From DATAWZ01 sp036266975 (GTDB taxonomy: Bacteria; Actinomycetota; Thermoleophilia; Solirubrobacterales; Solirubrobacteraceae): 14,402 nt of DNA. The DNA lies in the NCBI GenBank assembly GCA_036266975.1, contig DATAWZ010000152.1:1-14402 (forward strand), written 5' to 3'. How positions within the stretch are numbered: the first letter of the stretch is position 1; each line of letters starts with the position of its first letter. Positions 6,469 through 13,669 of this stretch are shown here, piece by piece. The notes under the pieces were generated by a model that saw only the letters and a list, made by a program, of their open reading frames with translations, did no database searches and had not been told where the DNA came from. A program made the translations under genes and the position numbers.

Positions 6469-7695
6469 TCACCCGCCCCCCTGGATCCGGCCCAGCTCGA
6501 GCTGGCGTACGAGATTCGCGGCGTCGTCGTGCGAGCGCAGCGAATGGTTGAGCAGCTCGTGCCGCCGCGGCGGGCTCAGGGCGAGCGCCGGCACGCCGGA
6601 CTCGTAGTCGATCGAGTAGAGCCTCAGTCCGAGCGGGAGCGCGTAGGGCAGGCCCTGGTAGATCGTCACCAGGCCGTCCTGATCGGTGCCCAGGAAATAG
6701 ACCTCCTGGCTGGCGAGGTAGGCGCCGGTGAGGACGACGAGCAACGTGCCGAGGATGATCAGCCCGCCGACCAGGCCCCGCGGCCGCCGGCGCCGGCGCC
6801 GGGCGGCGGGCTCGGGTGGGCGCGGCTGGCGCGGCGGGGGCGCCTGCGCTCGGGACCCCCGGGACTCCGGAATGATCGTCGCGACGCCGCCGAGCTCCTC
6901 CTCGCCCTCCGGTCGGGCCACCGCGCGCTGGATGATCGTCGGCTGGCTGGGCTCGCCCCCGCCCGCCGGTCCGGCGAGCTCCTCCAGGCGCACCAGCACG
7001 ACGGTGATGTTGTCCTTGCCGCCGGCCGCGTTGGCTGCGGCGACCAAGGCGCTGGCCATCTCCTCCAGGTCGTCGTGGCCGAGCATGATCGCCTCGACCT
7101 GCGCGGGCGAGACCATCGAGGTCAGCCCGTCGCTGCACAGCAGCAGCACGTCGCCGTCGTGCCCGCGCAAACGCGGATTGTCCACGTCGACGATCGGTTC
7201 GGGTCCGAGCGCACGCGTGATCACCGAGCGCTGCGGGTGATCCTCGGCCTCCTCAGGCGTGAGCTCGCCGCGCTTGACGAGCTCGTCGACCAGCGAATGG
7301 TCCTCGGTCAGCTTGGTCAGCGCCCCCTCGCGCAGCAGATAGGCGCGACTGTCGCCGACGTGGGCGATCGTGATCCACTCCGGCCCGATGTAGAGCGCGG
7401 TCAGCGTGGTGCCCATGCCGGCCAGCTCGGGCCGGGTGCGGGAGAGCTGGTGGATCGCGGCGTTGGCGTCGTGCACGCGCGCGGACAGGACCTCGTCGGG
7501 CCCGCGACCGTCGCCGAGCTCCAGATCCTCCTCGAACGCGCTGACCGCGGTCTGGGAGGCCACCTCGCCGGCCTGGGCCCCGCCCATCCCGTCGGCCACG
7601 ACGAACAGCGGCGCGCGGGCGAAGAATGAGTCTTCGTTGGCCCGGCGCTGACGGCCCGTGTCGGAGCGCTCGACGTGTTCGGCGACGCGCAGCAT
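6469..7695 (-). CDS. pstP: PP2C-family Ser/Thr phosphatase PstP
   Basis: A 408-residue membrane phosphoprotein phosphatase that reverses phosphorylation by the Ser/Thr kinases. The catalytic domain (about 1-238) carries RRANEDSF (17-24), VADGMGG (33-39, metal-binding Asp35), GMGTTLTAL, HVGDSRAYL (112-120), CSDGLTS (187-193, Asp189) and GGKDNITVV (225-233, Asp228), a complete PP2C metal site. A Pro/Arg-rich linker follows, then one membrane segment (about 308-328) and a roughly 80-residue outer domain beginning EVYFLGTDQDG, as in actinobacterial PstP. The ATG at 7695 begins the canonical N-terminus, though no strong Shine-Dalgarno precedes it; the fhaB stop is 10 bases upstream, so coupling is likely. 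The pbpA start follows after 10 bases. It is the only phosphatase in the window, facing three kinases. Confidence 0.96.
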   Translation of the reverse strand: MLRVAEHVERSDTGRQRRANEDSFFARAPLFVVADGMGGAQAGEVASQTAVSAFEEDLELGDGRGPDEVLSARVHDANAAIHQLSRTRPELAGMGTTLTALYIGPEWITIAHVGDSRAYLLREGALTKLTEDHSLVDELVKRGELTPEEAEDHPQRSVITRALGPEPIVDVDNPRLRGHDGDVLLLCSDGLTSMVSPAQVEAIMLGHDDLEEMASALVAAANAAGGKDNITVVLVRLEELAGPAGGGEPSQPTIIQRAVARPEGEEELGGVATIIPESRGSRAQAPPPRQPRPPEPAARRRRRRPRGLVGGLIILGTLLVVLTGAYLASQEVYFLGTDQDGLVTIYQGLPYALPLGLRLYSIDYESGVPALALSPPRRHELLNHSLRSHDDAANLVRQLELGRIQGGG

Positions 7696-7705
7696 TCAGC
7701 GCGGA

Positions 7706-8182
7706 CTATGACTCATAGGTGAACTCGCTCTCGCCTATGCGCACACGGTCGCCGCGATGGAGCGGTGAGGGGCCCTCGAGCAGCTCCTCGTTCAGGTAGG
7801 TGCCGTTGGTGGAACCGAGGTCCTCGAGTACGAGCAGGTGGCCCTGGGGAAGGATGCGGGCGTGGCGCGAAGAGGCGAACGGATCCTCCAGGCGTATGTC
7901 GGCCTGACCGCCGCGGCCGAGGATGACCTCGCCGTCGAGGTCGTAGATCATGCCCGGCTGGTGCCCCGGGGCGCGCTCGACGACCAGGCGCGGCTCCACG
8001 CGGGCCGGTTCCGGGCCGCTCGCCCCGTACATCCCGGTCCCCTCGGGCTCGGTCGCGGGGACGCTGGCGCTGCCGCGGCGCAGGTCGCGCAGGGCGCTGC
8101 GGGAGACCCACAGCAGGAACAGGTACATGACGCCGACGAAGCCGAACTTCAACGCCACCGAGACCGGCTGCAGGTTATTCAT
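7706..8182 (-). CDS. fhaB: FHA-domain membrane protein FhaB (FipA-like)
   Basis: A 158-residue single-pass protein that binds phosphothreonine through its FHA domain; mycobacterial FhaB/FipA acts in division and wall assembly. An N-terminal membrane segment (about 8-28) is followed by a linker and an FHA domain (about 75-157) with VILGRGG (86-92), SSRHARI (104-110) and LGSTNGTYLN (122-131), the phosphopeptide-binding Arg, Ser, His and Asn positions. The ATG at 8182 is preferred: GGGGA lies about 7 bases before it on the minus strand. An in-frame ATG at 8197 would put that ribosome site inside the gene and add five residues. Length matches M. tuberculosis FhaB (155). It lies 97 bases after fhaA and 10 bases before pstP. 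Confidence 0.93.
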   Translation of the reverse strand: MNNLQPVSVALKFGFVGVMYLFLLWVSRSALRDLRRGSASVPATEPEGTGMYGASGPEPARVEPRLVVERAPGHQPGMIYDLDGEVILGRGGQADIRLEDPFASSRHARILPQGHLLVLEDLGSTNGTYLNEELLEGPSPLHRGDRVRIGESEFTYES

Positions 8183-8223
8183 CGCGTGTCCCCGCACATT
8201 CCAGTCACCACTCGGCCGGCGCA

Positions 8224-8270
8224 GGGGCCTTCGTCGCCCGCAGTCGAAGGCGAGGACGGACGAAGGCCCC
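8224..8270 (-). promoter_or_regulatory. Strong hairpin with competing alternative stem between fhaA and fhaB
   Basis: The 97-base fhaA-fhaB gap holds a perfect 12-bp inverted repeat: GGGGCCTTCGTC at 8224-8235 and its complement at 8259-8270, with a 23-base loop. Inside the loop, CGAAGGC at 8245-8251 is the complement of GCCTTCG at 8227-8233, so the 8224-8235 arm can pair either with the outer arm (12 bp) or with the inner segment (7 bp). The two structures exclude each other. There is no T-tract on the minus strand after the stem, so it is not a simple intrinsic terminator. It may be an attenuator, mRNA-stability or processing element setting fhaB-and-downstream expression relative to fhaA. 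The base pairing is seen directly; the function is inference. Confidence 0.5.
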
Positions 8271-8279
8271 GCAGCCCGT

Positions 8280-9050
8280 TCACCGCAGCACCTCGAAGGT
8301 GAGCACGGTGCTGCCCAGCTCGATCTCCTCGCCGCCCATCAGGACGGCCGGACGCGCGAGCGGACGACCGTTCAACAGGACGCCGTTGGTGGAGCCCAGG
8401 TCCCTGAGCGTCCAGCCGTCGGTGCCGAGCGAGATCTGGGCGTGATGGCGGGAGACGCCGGTGTCGTCCAGGATGACCTCGCAGTCTCGGCTGCGGCCGA
8501 TGACCGCGCCGGACGGGGGCAGCGGGTAGGTACGGCCGCGCAAGGTCACGATCGCGCGGCCCGCGCGATCGGCACGCGCGCGCTCGAGCTGCTCGGAGAT
8601 CCGCTGGGAGCTGCTGTAGATCATCGTGTTGCCGTGATCGTCGGGCGCGTAGGCGGGTTCGACGTCGGGCTCGCGCTCGGGGGCGCGCACGAGCCGGGCC
8701 TGTATGCCGAACTCCCCGACCCTGAGCTGCTCGTCGGTGGCAAAGCTGATCAGCGGCCGCGAGGCGAGCGCGAGGCGCTGCTCGCGCGCGTGCTCGAGCA
8801 CATAGGCGCTCAGCTCCTCGATCACCTCGTCCTCGACTCCCTCGTAGCGCTCGCGATCGGACGGCGAGAGCCAGACGACGTACTCGTTGGGCACATAGGT
8901 GCGCGACAGCGAGATGGTGCGGTGGTCGTCCATCTCCTTGACCAGGCGCCGTGCGAGCTCGACTGGACGCACTTCGGAGCGAAAGGCGCGCCCGAAGGCG
9001 CCCTCCACGACTCCGGCGATCTTGCTCTCGAGGCTCCTCAGGACGTTCAT
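8280..9050 (-). CDS. fhaA: FHA-domain protein FhaA (DUF3662 + FHA)
   Basis: A cytoplasmic 256-residue adaptor. In Mycobacterium FhaA binds the phosphorylated pseudokinase domain of MviN and restrains peptidoglycan precursor flipping. The N-terminal DUF3662/FhaA_N domain (about 1-122) starts MNVLRSLESKIAGVVEGAFG and includes RPVELARRLVKEMDD. A short linker with NTMIYSSS (141-148) follows, then the FHA domain (about 168-255) with IGRSRDCEV (184-192), GVSRHHA (198-204) and DLGSTNG (217-223). It is much shorter than M. tuberculosis FhaA (527) because the linker is short. The ATG at 9050 has GGAGGG 5 bases upstream, so the start is secure. It follows the polytopic kinase gene by 39 bases and precedes fhaB. 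The linker threonine is a plausible phosphorylation site, but that is inference. Confidence 0.94.
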   Translation of the reverse strand: MNVLRSLESKIAGVVEGAFGRAFRSEVRPVELARRLVKEMDDHRTISLSRTYVPNEYVVWLSPSDRERYEGVEDEVIEELSAYVLEHAREQRLALASRPLISFATDEQLRVGEFGIQARLVRAPEREPDVEPAYAPDDHGNTMIYSSSQRISEQLERARADRAGRAIVTLRGRTYPLPPSGAVIGRSRDCEVILDDTGVSRHHAQISLGTDGWTLRDLGSTNGVLLNGRPLARPAVLMGGEEIELGSTVLTFEVLR

Positions 9051-9089
9051 GTCTGCCCTCCAGCCCGGCAGGAGGGAGCCGGCGGCTCA

Positions 9090-10805
9090 CTACCGCACTG
9101 CCATGCTACGCGACTGAAGCGGGCGGACCAGCACGAGGGCCAGGGCCACCAGGGCCCCGGCGGCGAGGCCCGCGACCAGCTCGCGCGGGGTCCCTCCGGG
9201 CAGTCGGCTCGCCGGCCAGCCCTCGAGCGCCAGGGCCCCGGCGGCGAGCAGCGCCGCCCAGGCCAGGGCGCCGATCACGTCGGCGAGGAACGACCCACCG
9301 CGGACGAGCAAGGGCAGCGAGACCGCCGCAAGGGCCCACAGGACCATCGCGAGCGCCGTGCCCGGGCAGAGCGCGGGGCCGAGCGCGTGGGCGATCGCGG
9401 TGCCGAGGTGATCGCGGACCGTGGCGGGCCGGCCGCTGTGCCGGGCGGCGCCGAGCCACAGCCGGTCGCCGGTCAGCGGCTCACAGACGGCGCACGCCCA
9501 CGCCCCGAGGCCGCCGAGGGTCGCGCGGCGGGCCGGGGTCGCGGCCTGCCCGGCGAGCGCCGGAAAGGCACCGGCCAGCCCGATCAGGCCGAGCGCCGGG
9601 GCCAGCACCGGCAGCGTCCAGTCGGGCCCGGGGCGGCGCGCGAACGCGACGGCCGGCGGGAGCGCGGCGAGCAGGACAAGTACCCCGGCCCCGGCGCGTC
9701 CCACAGCGGCGAGCCAGATGGCCAGCGCGAGCAGCCCGGCGCCCCAGCCGAGCCTCGGCAGCAGCGCGACGAGCAGCACGACGGGCGCGGCGATCAGCAG
9801 CGGCGCGGGCAACGGCCCGGGCGCGAGCAGCTCGAGGGCACCGGTGAATGCCCCGGCGGCGCAGGCGGCGCCGATCAGCCGCGCGCGCAGGGGCAGCGAG
9901 GGGAATGCGCCGGCCGGGGGCGGTCCCTCGGCGGTGGCGTCGGGCGGCAGGCCGGCGCGCGCCTGCTCGAGCGCCCGGTGGAGGCGCTCCAGGCCGCCGC
10001 GACGGGCGACCTTCGGCTGTACCGCCGCGTCGATCGCCGCCCGCAGCGGCTCGGGCAGATCCGGCCGCCAGCGCCCGAGAGGCGGCAGACGCCGGCCCAC
10101 CCGGCGCGCGGTCGCGGCGGGATTCGCCGCGCGGATGGGGTTGCGCCCGGAGAGGCACTCGTAGAGCACCACGCCCAAGCCGTAGACGTCGGCCAGTTCG
10201 GTGACGTGACCTGCGGCCACCTGTTCGGGGGCCATGTAGGCGAAGGTCCCGACCACGTCGCCCGTACGGGTGAGCGGCTCCTCGCCGGCGAGGGAGGCAA
10301 CGCCGAAGTCGGTGAGCTTGGCGGCGACGCCCGCCGGCGGCTCGTCCGGGACGATCACGTTCTGGGGCTTGATGTCGCGATGCACGACGCCGCGCGCGTG
10401 CGCGTGCTCCAACGCCCCGGCCAGCGAGCAACCGACGTCGAGGGTGAGCGCATCGTCGACATCGCCGTCGGCGAGGAGCTGCGCGAGCGTCCGCCCGCGG
10501 ACGAGCTCGGAGACGAGGTCGAAGCAGTCCGGGCCGGCACCGGCCTCGTAGAGCGCGACGATCGCCGGGTGCGACAGGCGCGCAGCCGCGCGCGCCTCGC
10601 GCTCCGCGCGGTCGGCCCCGACGCCGCCCGGGAGGGAGACCCTCTTGACCGCCACGGCGCGGTTCAGACGCTCGTCCTGGGCCTCGTAGACCGTGCCGAA
10701 CGCACCCACGCCGAGGCGCCGCCCGAGCCGGTAGCGCCCCAGCGCGACGCTGCCGTCCACGACGGCGCGGCGGCGCCCGCGGGACAGGGTATTCGCGGTC
10801 CTCAC
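9090..10805 (-). CDS. Ser/Thr protein kinase with polytopic membrane C-terminus
   Basis: A 571-residue protein. The cytoplasmic N-terminal kinase domain (about 22-285) has GVGAFGTVY (32-40), Lys54, Glu70, HRDIKPQN (142-149), DFG (166-168), an activation-loop TRT (Thr179, Thr181) and APEQ (192-195), so catalysis looks intact. Where PknB has one membrane helix and PASTA repeats, this protein has a roughly 260-residue hydrophobic region with about seven to nine predicted helices (from about 309 to 560) and only short loops. No large outer sensor is visible, so it may sense within the membrane. Four cysteines (436, 438 as CAVC's first pair, 441, 480 region) lie in or near these helices. The GTG at 10805 gives the longest product; a GTG at 10760, just before the kinase domain, is an alternative, and neither has a good Shine-Dalgarno. 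It is first in the block leading to fhaA. I do not recognise a named family for the membrane part. Confidence 0.87.
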   Translation of the reverse strand: MRTANTLSRGRRRAVVDGSVALGRYRLGRRLGVGAFGTVYEAQDERLNRAVAVKRVSLPGGVGADRAEREARAAARLSHPAIVALYEAGAGPDCFDLVSELVRGRTLAQLLADGDVDDALTLDVGCSLAGALEHAHARGVVHRDIKPQNVIVPDEPPAGVAAKLTDFGVASLAGEEPLTRTGDVVGTFAYMAPEQVAAGHVTELADVYGLGVVLYECLSGRNPIRAANPAATARRVGRRLPPLGRWRPDLPEPLRAAIDAAVQPKVARRGGLERLHRALEQARAGLPPDATAEGPPPAGAFPSLPLRARLIGAACAAGAFTGALELLAPGPLPAPLLIAAPVVLLVALLPRLGWGAGLLALAIWLAAVGRAGAGVLVLLAALPPAVAFARRPGPDWTLPVLAPALGLIGLAGAFPALAGQAATPARRATLGGLGAWACAVCEPLTGDRLWLGAARHSGRPATVRDHLGTAIAHALGPALCPGTALAMVLWALAAVSLPLLVRGGSFLADVIGALAWAALLAAGALALEGWPASRLPGGTPRELVAGLAAGALVALALVLVRPLQSRSMAVR

Positions 10806-10936
10806 GCCCTGCGCGTTCGCCGACGAGGTTTCAGCTCCTGCCGGCGCGGGAATGAGCGGAAAATTTCAGGTTGTCCCCCACCTCGGGTACGCGTGCATAC
10901 TGGGCCACCAATCTCCCCGCAAGGAGCCGCTTTTTA
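10806..10936. promoter_or_regulatory. Divergent intergenic region between kinase operon and CARDB-like gene
   Basis: This 131-base gap separates the minus-strand kinase block from the plus-strand gene at 10937 and should carry promoters in both directions. It contains an AT-rich patch (GGAAAATTTCAG at 10858-10869) that stands out against the surrounding GC-rich DNA and could be an UP element or a binding site. No convincing minus-strand -35/-10 pair was found by eye. Confidence 0.5.
10871..10901 (+). promoter_or_regulatory. Candidate promoter for the CARDB-like gene
   Basis: TTGTCC at 10871-10876 resembles a -35 box and CATACT at 10896-10901 a -10 box (five of six to TATACT). The 19-base spacer is longer than the usual 17. 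The implied start near 10908 gives a leader of about 30 bases that includes AAGGAG at 10921-10926, 10 bases before the GTG at 10937. Confidence 0.4.
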
Positions 10937-12115
10937 GTGTCGTTCTTCGATGAGGACGAACCCCCGACGGGGCCAGACGACGACGAAGAGGACCTGATCG
11001 CCGGGCCGGCGACCGAGGAGCGCCCGCCTGCGCCCCGGCGTCCGCCGGCGCGCAGGCCCCCGCCTCGTCAGGCGCGACCCAGCCGGCCGGGAGCAGCCGC
11101 CGACCGCCAGACGCTGCTCGTGCGGCGCGCCGTCGCGCTGGGCGCCGGCCTGGTCGTCCTGGTGATCATCGTGCTGATCATCAACTCGCTGCTGAACTCG
11201 CAGAAGCGCACCGCGATGCGCAACTACAGCCAGGCGGTGGCGATGCTCGTCCAGAACGCCGACGCGAACATCTCCGACCCGCTGTTCCAGACGCTCGTGA
11301 ACGCGTCCAACAAGGCCGAGCTGAACGTCGAGACGTCGATCAACAACGCTCGGCAGGACGCCGCCTCGGACGCCTCGCAGGCCGCGGCGATGAGCGTCCC
11401 GGGCTCGATGGCCGAGGCCCAGCGAGACCTGCTGCTGATGCTCGACCTGCGCACCGAGGCGCTGACCAAGCTGTCCGGGCTGGTGAGCACGGCGCTGGCC
11501 GGCAACACCGGCGCGACCGCCGCCTACGCGCAGATCGCCGGCCAGATGGAGCTGCTGCTCACCTCGGACGTCATCTACTCCCAGCGCGTCGCCCCGCTGA
11601 TCAGCCAGACGCTCGCGGCCAGCAACATCACGGGGGCCGACCCGCCGGCCGAGACTCGCTTCCTGCCCAACACGGGCTGGCTTGACCCCACGACGGTCCA
11701 GGATCGGATCTCCGGCGAGAGCGCCGCCGCACAGGCCCCGTTCGTGCCCGGCAATCACGGCAGCGCCCTGAACGGCGTCAGCGTGGGCGGGGTCACGCTC
11801 CAGTCCGGGACGCTGAACACCGTCAGCGGCGCCGGCGCGGGCGTGACGTTCACCGTCGGCGTCCAGGACTCGGGCGCCTTCAACCAGTACAACGTAAAGG
11901 TCGACGTGACGATCACGCGCGCCGGGCGCAAGGCGCTGAAGGAGAGCAAGATCCTGCCCGAGACCACGCCGGGGAACACGACCAACGCGGTGGTGTCCTT
12001 CCCGACGCCGCCGCTGGGCAACACGAGCGTCGTCAAGGTGAACATCGAGGGCGTCGAAGGCGAGAACGACCTGGCCAACAACGTCGGCAGCTACGACGTA
12101 CTCTTCGAGCAGTAG
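10937..12115 (+). CDS. Single-pass membrane protein, acidic/Pro-rich cytoplasmic tail and CARDB-like C-terminus; function unknown
   Basis: A 392-residue protein of unknown function. The N-terminus (1-60) is acidic then Pro/Arg-rich and probably cytoplasmic. A membrane segment spans about 67-86 (LGAGLVVLVIIVLIINSLL). The outer part has a helical, Gln/Asn/Ala-rich region (about 88-235) followed by a beta-rich domain (about 275-391) ending ENDLANNVGSYDVLFEQ, which resembles CARDB/Ig-like adhesion domains with the usual N-D-x-x-N-N near the end. The GTG at 10937 is chosen over upstream in-frame codons because AAGGAG lies 10 bases before it and the upstream extension would run through the promoter region. 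It is transcribed divergently from the kinase operon. Thr11 and Thr26 sit among acidic residues and could be kinase targets, but this is speculation. Membrane topology is fairly sure, the CARDB assignment moderate. Confidence 0.85.
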   Translation: MSFFDEDEPPTGPDDDEEDLIAGPATEERPPAPRRPPARRPPPRQARPSRPGAAADRQTLLVRRAVALGAGLVVLVIIVLIINSLLNSQKRTAMRNYSQAVAMLVQNADANISDPLFQTLVNASNKAELNVETSINNARQDAASDASQAAAMSVPGSMAEAQRDLLLMLDLRTEALTKLSGLVSTALAGNTGATAAYAQIAGQMELLLTSDVIYSQRVAPLISQTLAASNITGADPPAETRFLPNTGWLDPTTVQDRISGESAAAQAPFVPGNHGSALNGVSVGGVTLQSGTLNTVSGAGAGVTFTVGVQDSGAFNQYNVKVDVTITRAGRKALKESKILPETTPGNTTNAVVSFPTPPLGNTSVVKVNIEGVEGENDLANNVGSYDVLFEQ

Positions 12116-12120
12116 CCCGA

Positions 12121-12137
12121 CTGGGCGCACCGCCCGG
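12121..12137 (+). terminator. Short GC hairpin after the CARDB-like gene (possible weak terminator)
   Basis: CTGGGCG at 12121-12127 pairs with CGCCCGG at 12131-12137 (7 bp including one G-T wobble, 3-base loop), 6 bases after the stop. No T-tract follows. It sits in the 61-base gap before the DUF4446 gene, so it could partly separate the two transcripts or be chance in GC-rich DNA. Confidence 0.25.
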
Positions 12138-12176
12138 CGTGCATCGGGTCCGGATCAGTAGCCTGAGGGGTGGGCC

Positions 12177-12689
12177 GTGACCGCCACGCTCACCGACACC
12201 AACGGCATCGTCGCGCTGGCCGCAGCCGCAGTGGCTGTGGTCGCGCTGATCGGCTGCGTCGTGCTGGCCGCGTCGCTCAGCCGGCTGCGCGCGTCGCAGC
12301 GAGCGGTCCTGGGCGAGCACGGCCAACGCGACCTGATCGAGCACTCGGCCGAGCTGGAAGCCGCGTTCCAGGCCCTGCACGACTACGTGGCCGATGTGGC
12401 CGAGCGACTGGATGCGCGCCTGGGCACCGCCGAGGGGGACCTGCGGCGGGCCGTCCGGGGTCGTTCGCTGGTGCGCTACGACGCCTGGAACGAGGCCTCC
12501 GGGCAACAGTCGCTGTCGATTGCGCTGCTCGACGACACCCAGTCGGGCGTCGTGCTCTCCTCGATCCACCACCGTGACCAGGCGCGCCTGTACGCCAAGC
12601 AGGTGCAGCAAGGCGTCCCCGAGCTCGAGCTGTCCCCCGAGGAGGCCGAGGCCGTGCGCCTCGCCTCATACGTCGAACCTGCCGGGTGA
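12177..12689 (+). CDS. DUF4446 family membrane protein
   Basis: A 170-residue protein with one N-terminal membrane helix (about 11-33) followed by a probably cytoplasmic helical region (about 37-92) and the conserved DUF4446 core: RYDAWNEASGQQSLSIALLD (100-119), GVVLSSIHHRD (124-134), YAKQV (139-143) and an LSPEEAEAV tail (152-160). The family's molecular function is unknown. The GTG at 12177 has GAGGGG at 12165-12170, 6 bases upstream. Its stop overlaps the pheA start in a GTGA arrangement, so the two genes are probably co-transcribed and translationally coupled. No functional link between DUF4446 and phenylalanine synthesis is known to me; the pairing may simply reflect genome layout. Confidence 0.88.
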   Translation: MTATLTDTNGIVALAAAAVAVVALIGCVVLAASLSRLRASQRAVLGEHGQRDLIEHSAELEAAFQALHDYVADVAERLDARLGTAEGDLRRAVRGRSLVRYDAWNEASGQQSLSIALLDDTQSGVVLSSIHHRDQARLYAKQVQQGVPELELSPEEAEAVRLASYVEPAG

Positions 12690-13555
12690 GCAGCCCGTCG
12701 CTGCGCGTGGGCTTTCTCGGGCCGCGTGGGACGTTCAGCGAGCAGGCGCTGCTGGAGAGCGCCGGCGAGCAGCCGGTCGCGCTGGTCCCGTTGGAGAGCA
12801 TTCACGCGACCGTGCTGGCCGTGCAGGAGGGAGGGGTGCCGCGCGCGGTCGTCCCGATCGAGAACTCCACCGAGGGTCCGGTCACCGTCACCCTCGACGC
12901 GCTCGTGGCCGAAGCCCCGGACGTCGTGATCGTGGGCGAGGTCGTGGTGCCCGTGAGCTACTGCCTCGTCGCCCGCCGGGACCGGCCGCTGGAGGAGTTC
13001 GCGCGGGTGCTGGCACATCCGCAGGCGGCGGCGCAGTGCGCGGCCTTTCTGCGGCGGGCGTTGCCGCGGGCGGTGGTCAACCCGGGAAGCTCGAACGCCC
13101 AGGCGGTTCAGGCGGTCGCGCAGGGCGATGACGACGACGTCGTGGCGCTCGGCCCGCGCGTCGCCGCGGACCTGTACGGCGGAGTGATCCTGCGCGAAGG
13201 CGTCCAGGACGAGGCCGACAACGTCACCCGCTTCGTCTGGCTCGCGCGCCGCGACGGGCTCGGGGACACCCGTTCGCCCTCGCACGAAGGCACGACGCAC
13301 AAGACCGCCCTGGTCTTCTGGGGGCCGGGCGACACGGGGCCCGGCTGGCTGGTGAGCTGCCTGGATGAGTTCGCTCGCCGCGGGCTGAACCTGACGCGGA
13401 TCGAATCCCGCCCCCGCCGCCGCGGTCTCGGGCACTACCTGTTCTTCGCCGACATCGAGGGCGCCGCGGACGATCCGCCGCTGGCGGCGGCGATTGCGGG
13501 GGTGCGGAGCCACTGCGAAGAGGTCCGGCTGCTGGGCTCCTACCCGGTGGGGTGA
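12686..13555 (+). CDS. pheA: Prephenate dehydratase (PheA) with ACT regulatory domain
   Basis: Cytoplasmic enzyme converting prephenate to phenylpyruvate in phenylalanine biosynthesis. The 289-residue monofunctional form has the dehydratase domain (about 6-187) with FLGPRGTFSEQA (10-21), VPIENSTEGPV (56-66), the strongly conserved DNVTRF (178-183) that contains the catalytic Thr-Arg-Phe, and a C-terminal ACT domain (about 205-287) with GLNLTRIESRPRR (233-245) for phenylalanine feedback inhibition. No chorismate mutase domain is attached. The GTG at 12686 overlaps the upstream stop and begins immediately before the first strand of the domain. The ribosome site is weak, which is consistent with coupling. 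All signature residues are present, so activity and allosteric control are expected. Confidence 0.97.
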   Translation: MSSPSLRVGFLGPRGTFSEQALLESAGEQPVALVPLESIHATVLAVQEGGVPRAVVPIENSTEGPVTVTLDALVAEAPDVVIVGEVVVPVSYCLVARRDRPLEEFARVLAHPQAAAQCAAFLRRALPRAVVNPGSSNAQAVQAVAQGDDDDVVALGPRVAADLYGGVILREGVQDEADNVTRFVWLARRDGLGDTRSPSHEGTTHKTALVFWGPGDTGPGWLVSCLDEFARRGLNLTRIESRPRRRGLGHYLFFADIEGAADDPPLAAAIAGVRSHCEEVRLLGSYPVG

Positions 13556-13572
13556 TCGTCCCGACTCCTCGC

Positions 13573-13578
13573 TACTCT
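13573..13578 (+). promoter_or_regulatory. Possible -10 element (TACTCT) upstream of the HNH gene
   Basis: TACTCT fits TANNNT and lies in the 114-base gap after pheA. A start point 6-7 bases later would be near 13585, giving a leader of about 85 bases to GTG 13670 or almost no leader to ATG 13589. No clear -35 is visible. Confidence 0.3.
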
Positions 13579-13669
13579 GTGCGTGCAGATGGAGACCACC
13601 GTTCCACCTGTGCCAGCGGGGTCCGCGCCGTGCGATGAGCACCGGCGGCGCGGGCGTGAGGGTGGTCGG

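Noticed and set aside
7950..10937. Very long plus-strand open frame (about 995 codons) opposite fhaA, fhaB and the polytopic kinase
   Set aside because: Product is Arg/Gly/Gln-rich low complexity and lies antisense to three well-supported genes; such frames are common when third positions are nearly all G/C.
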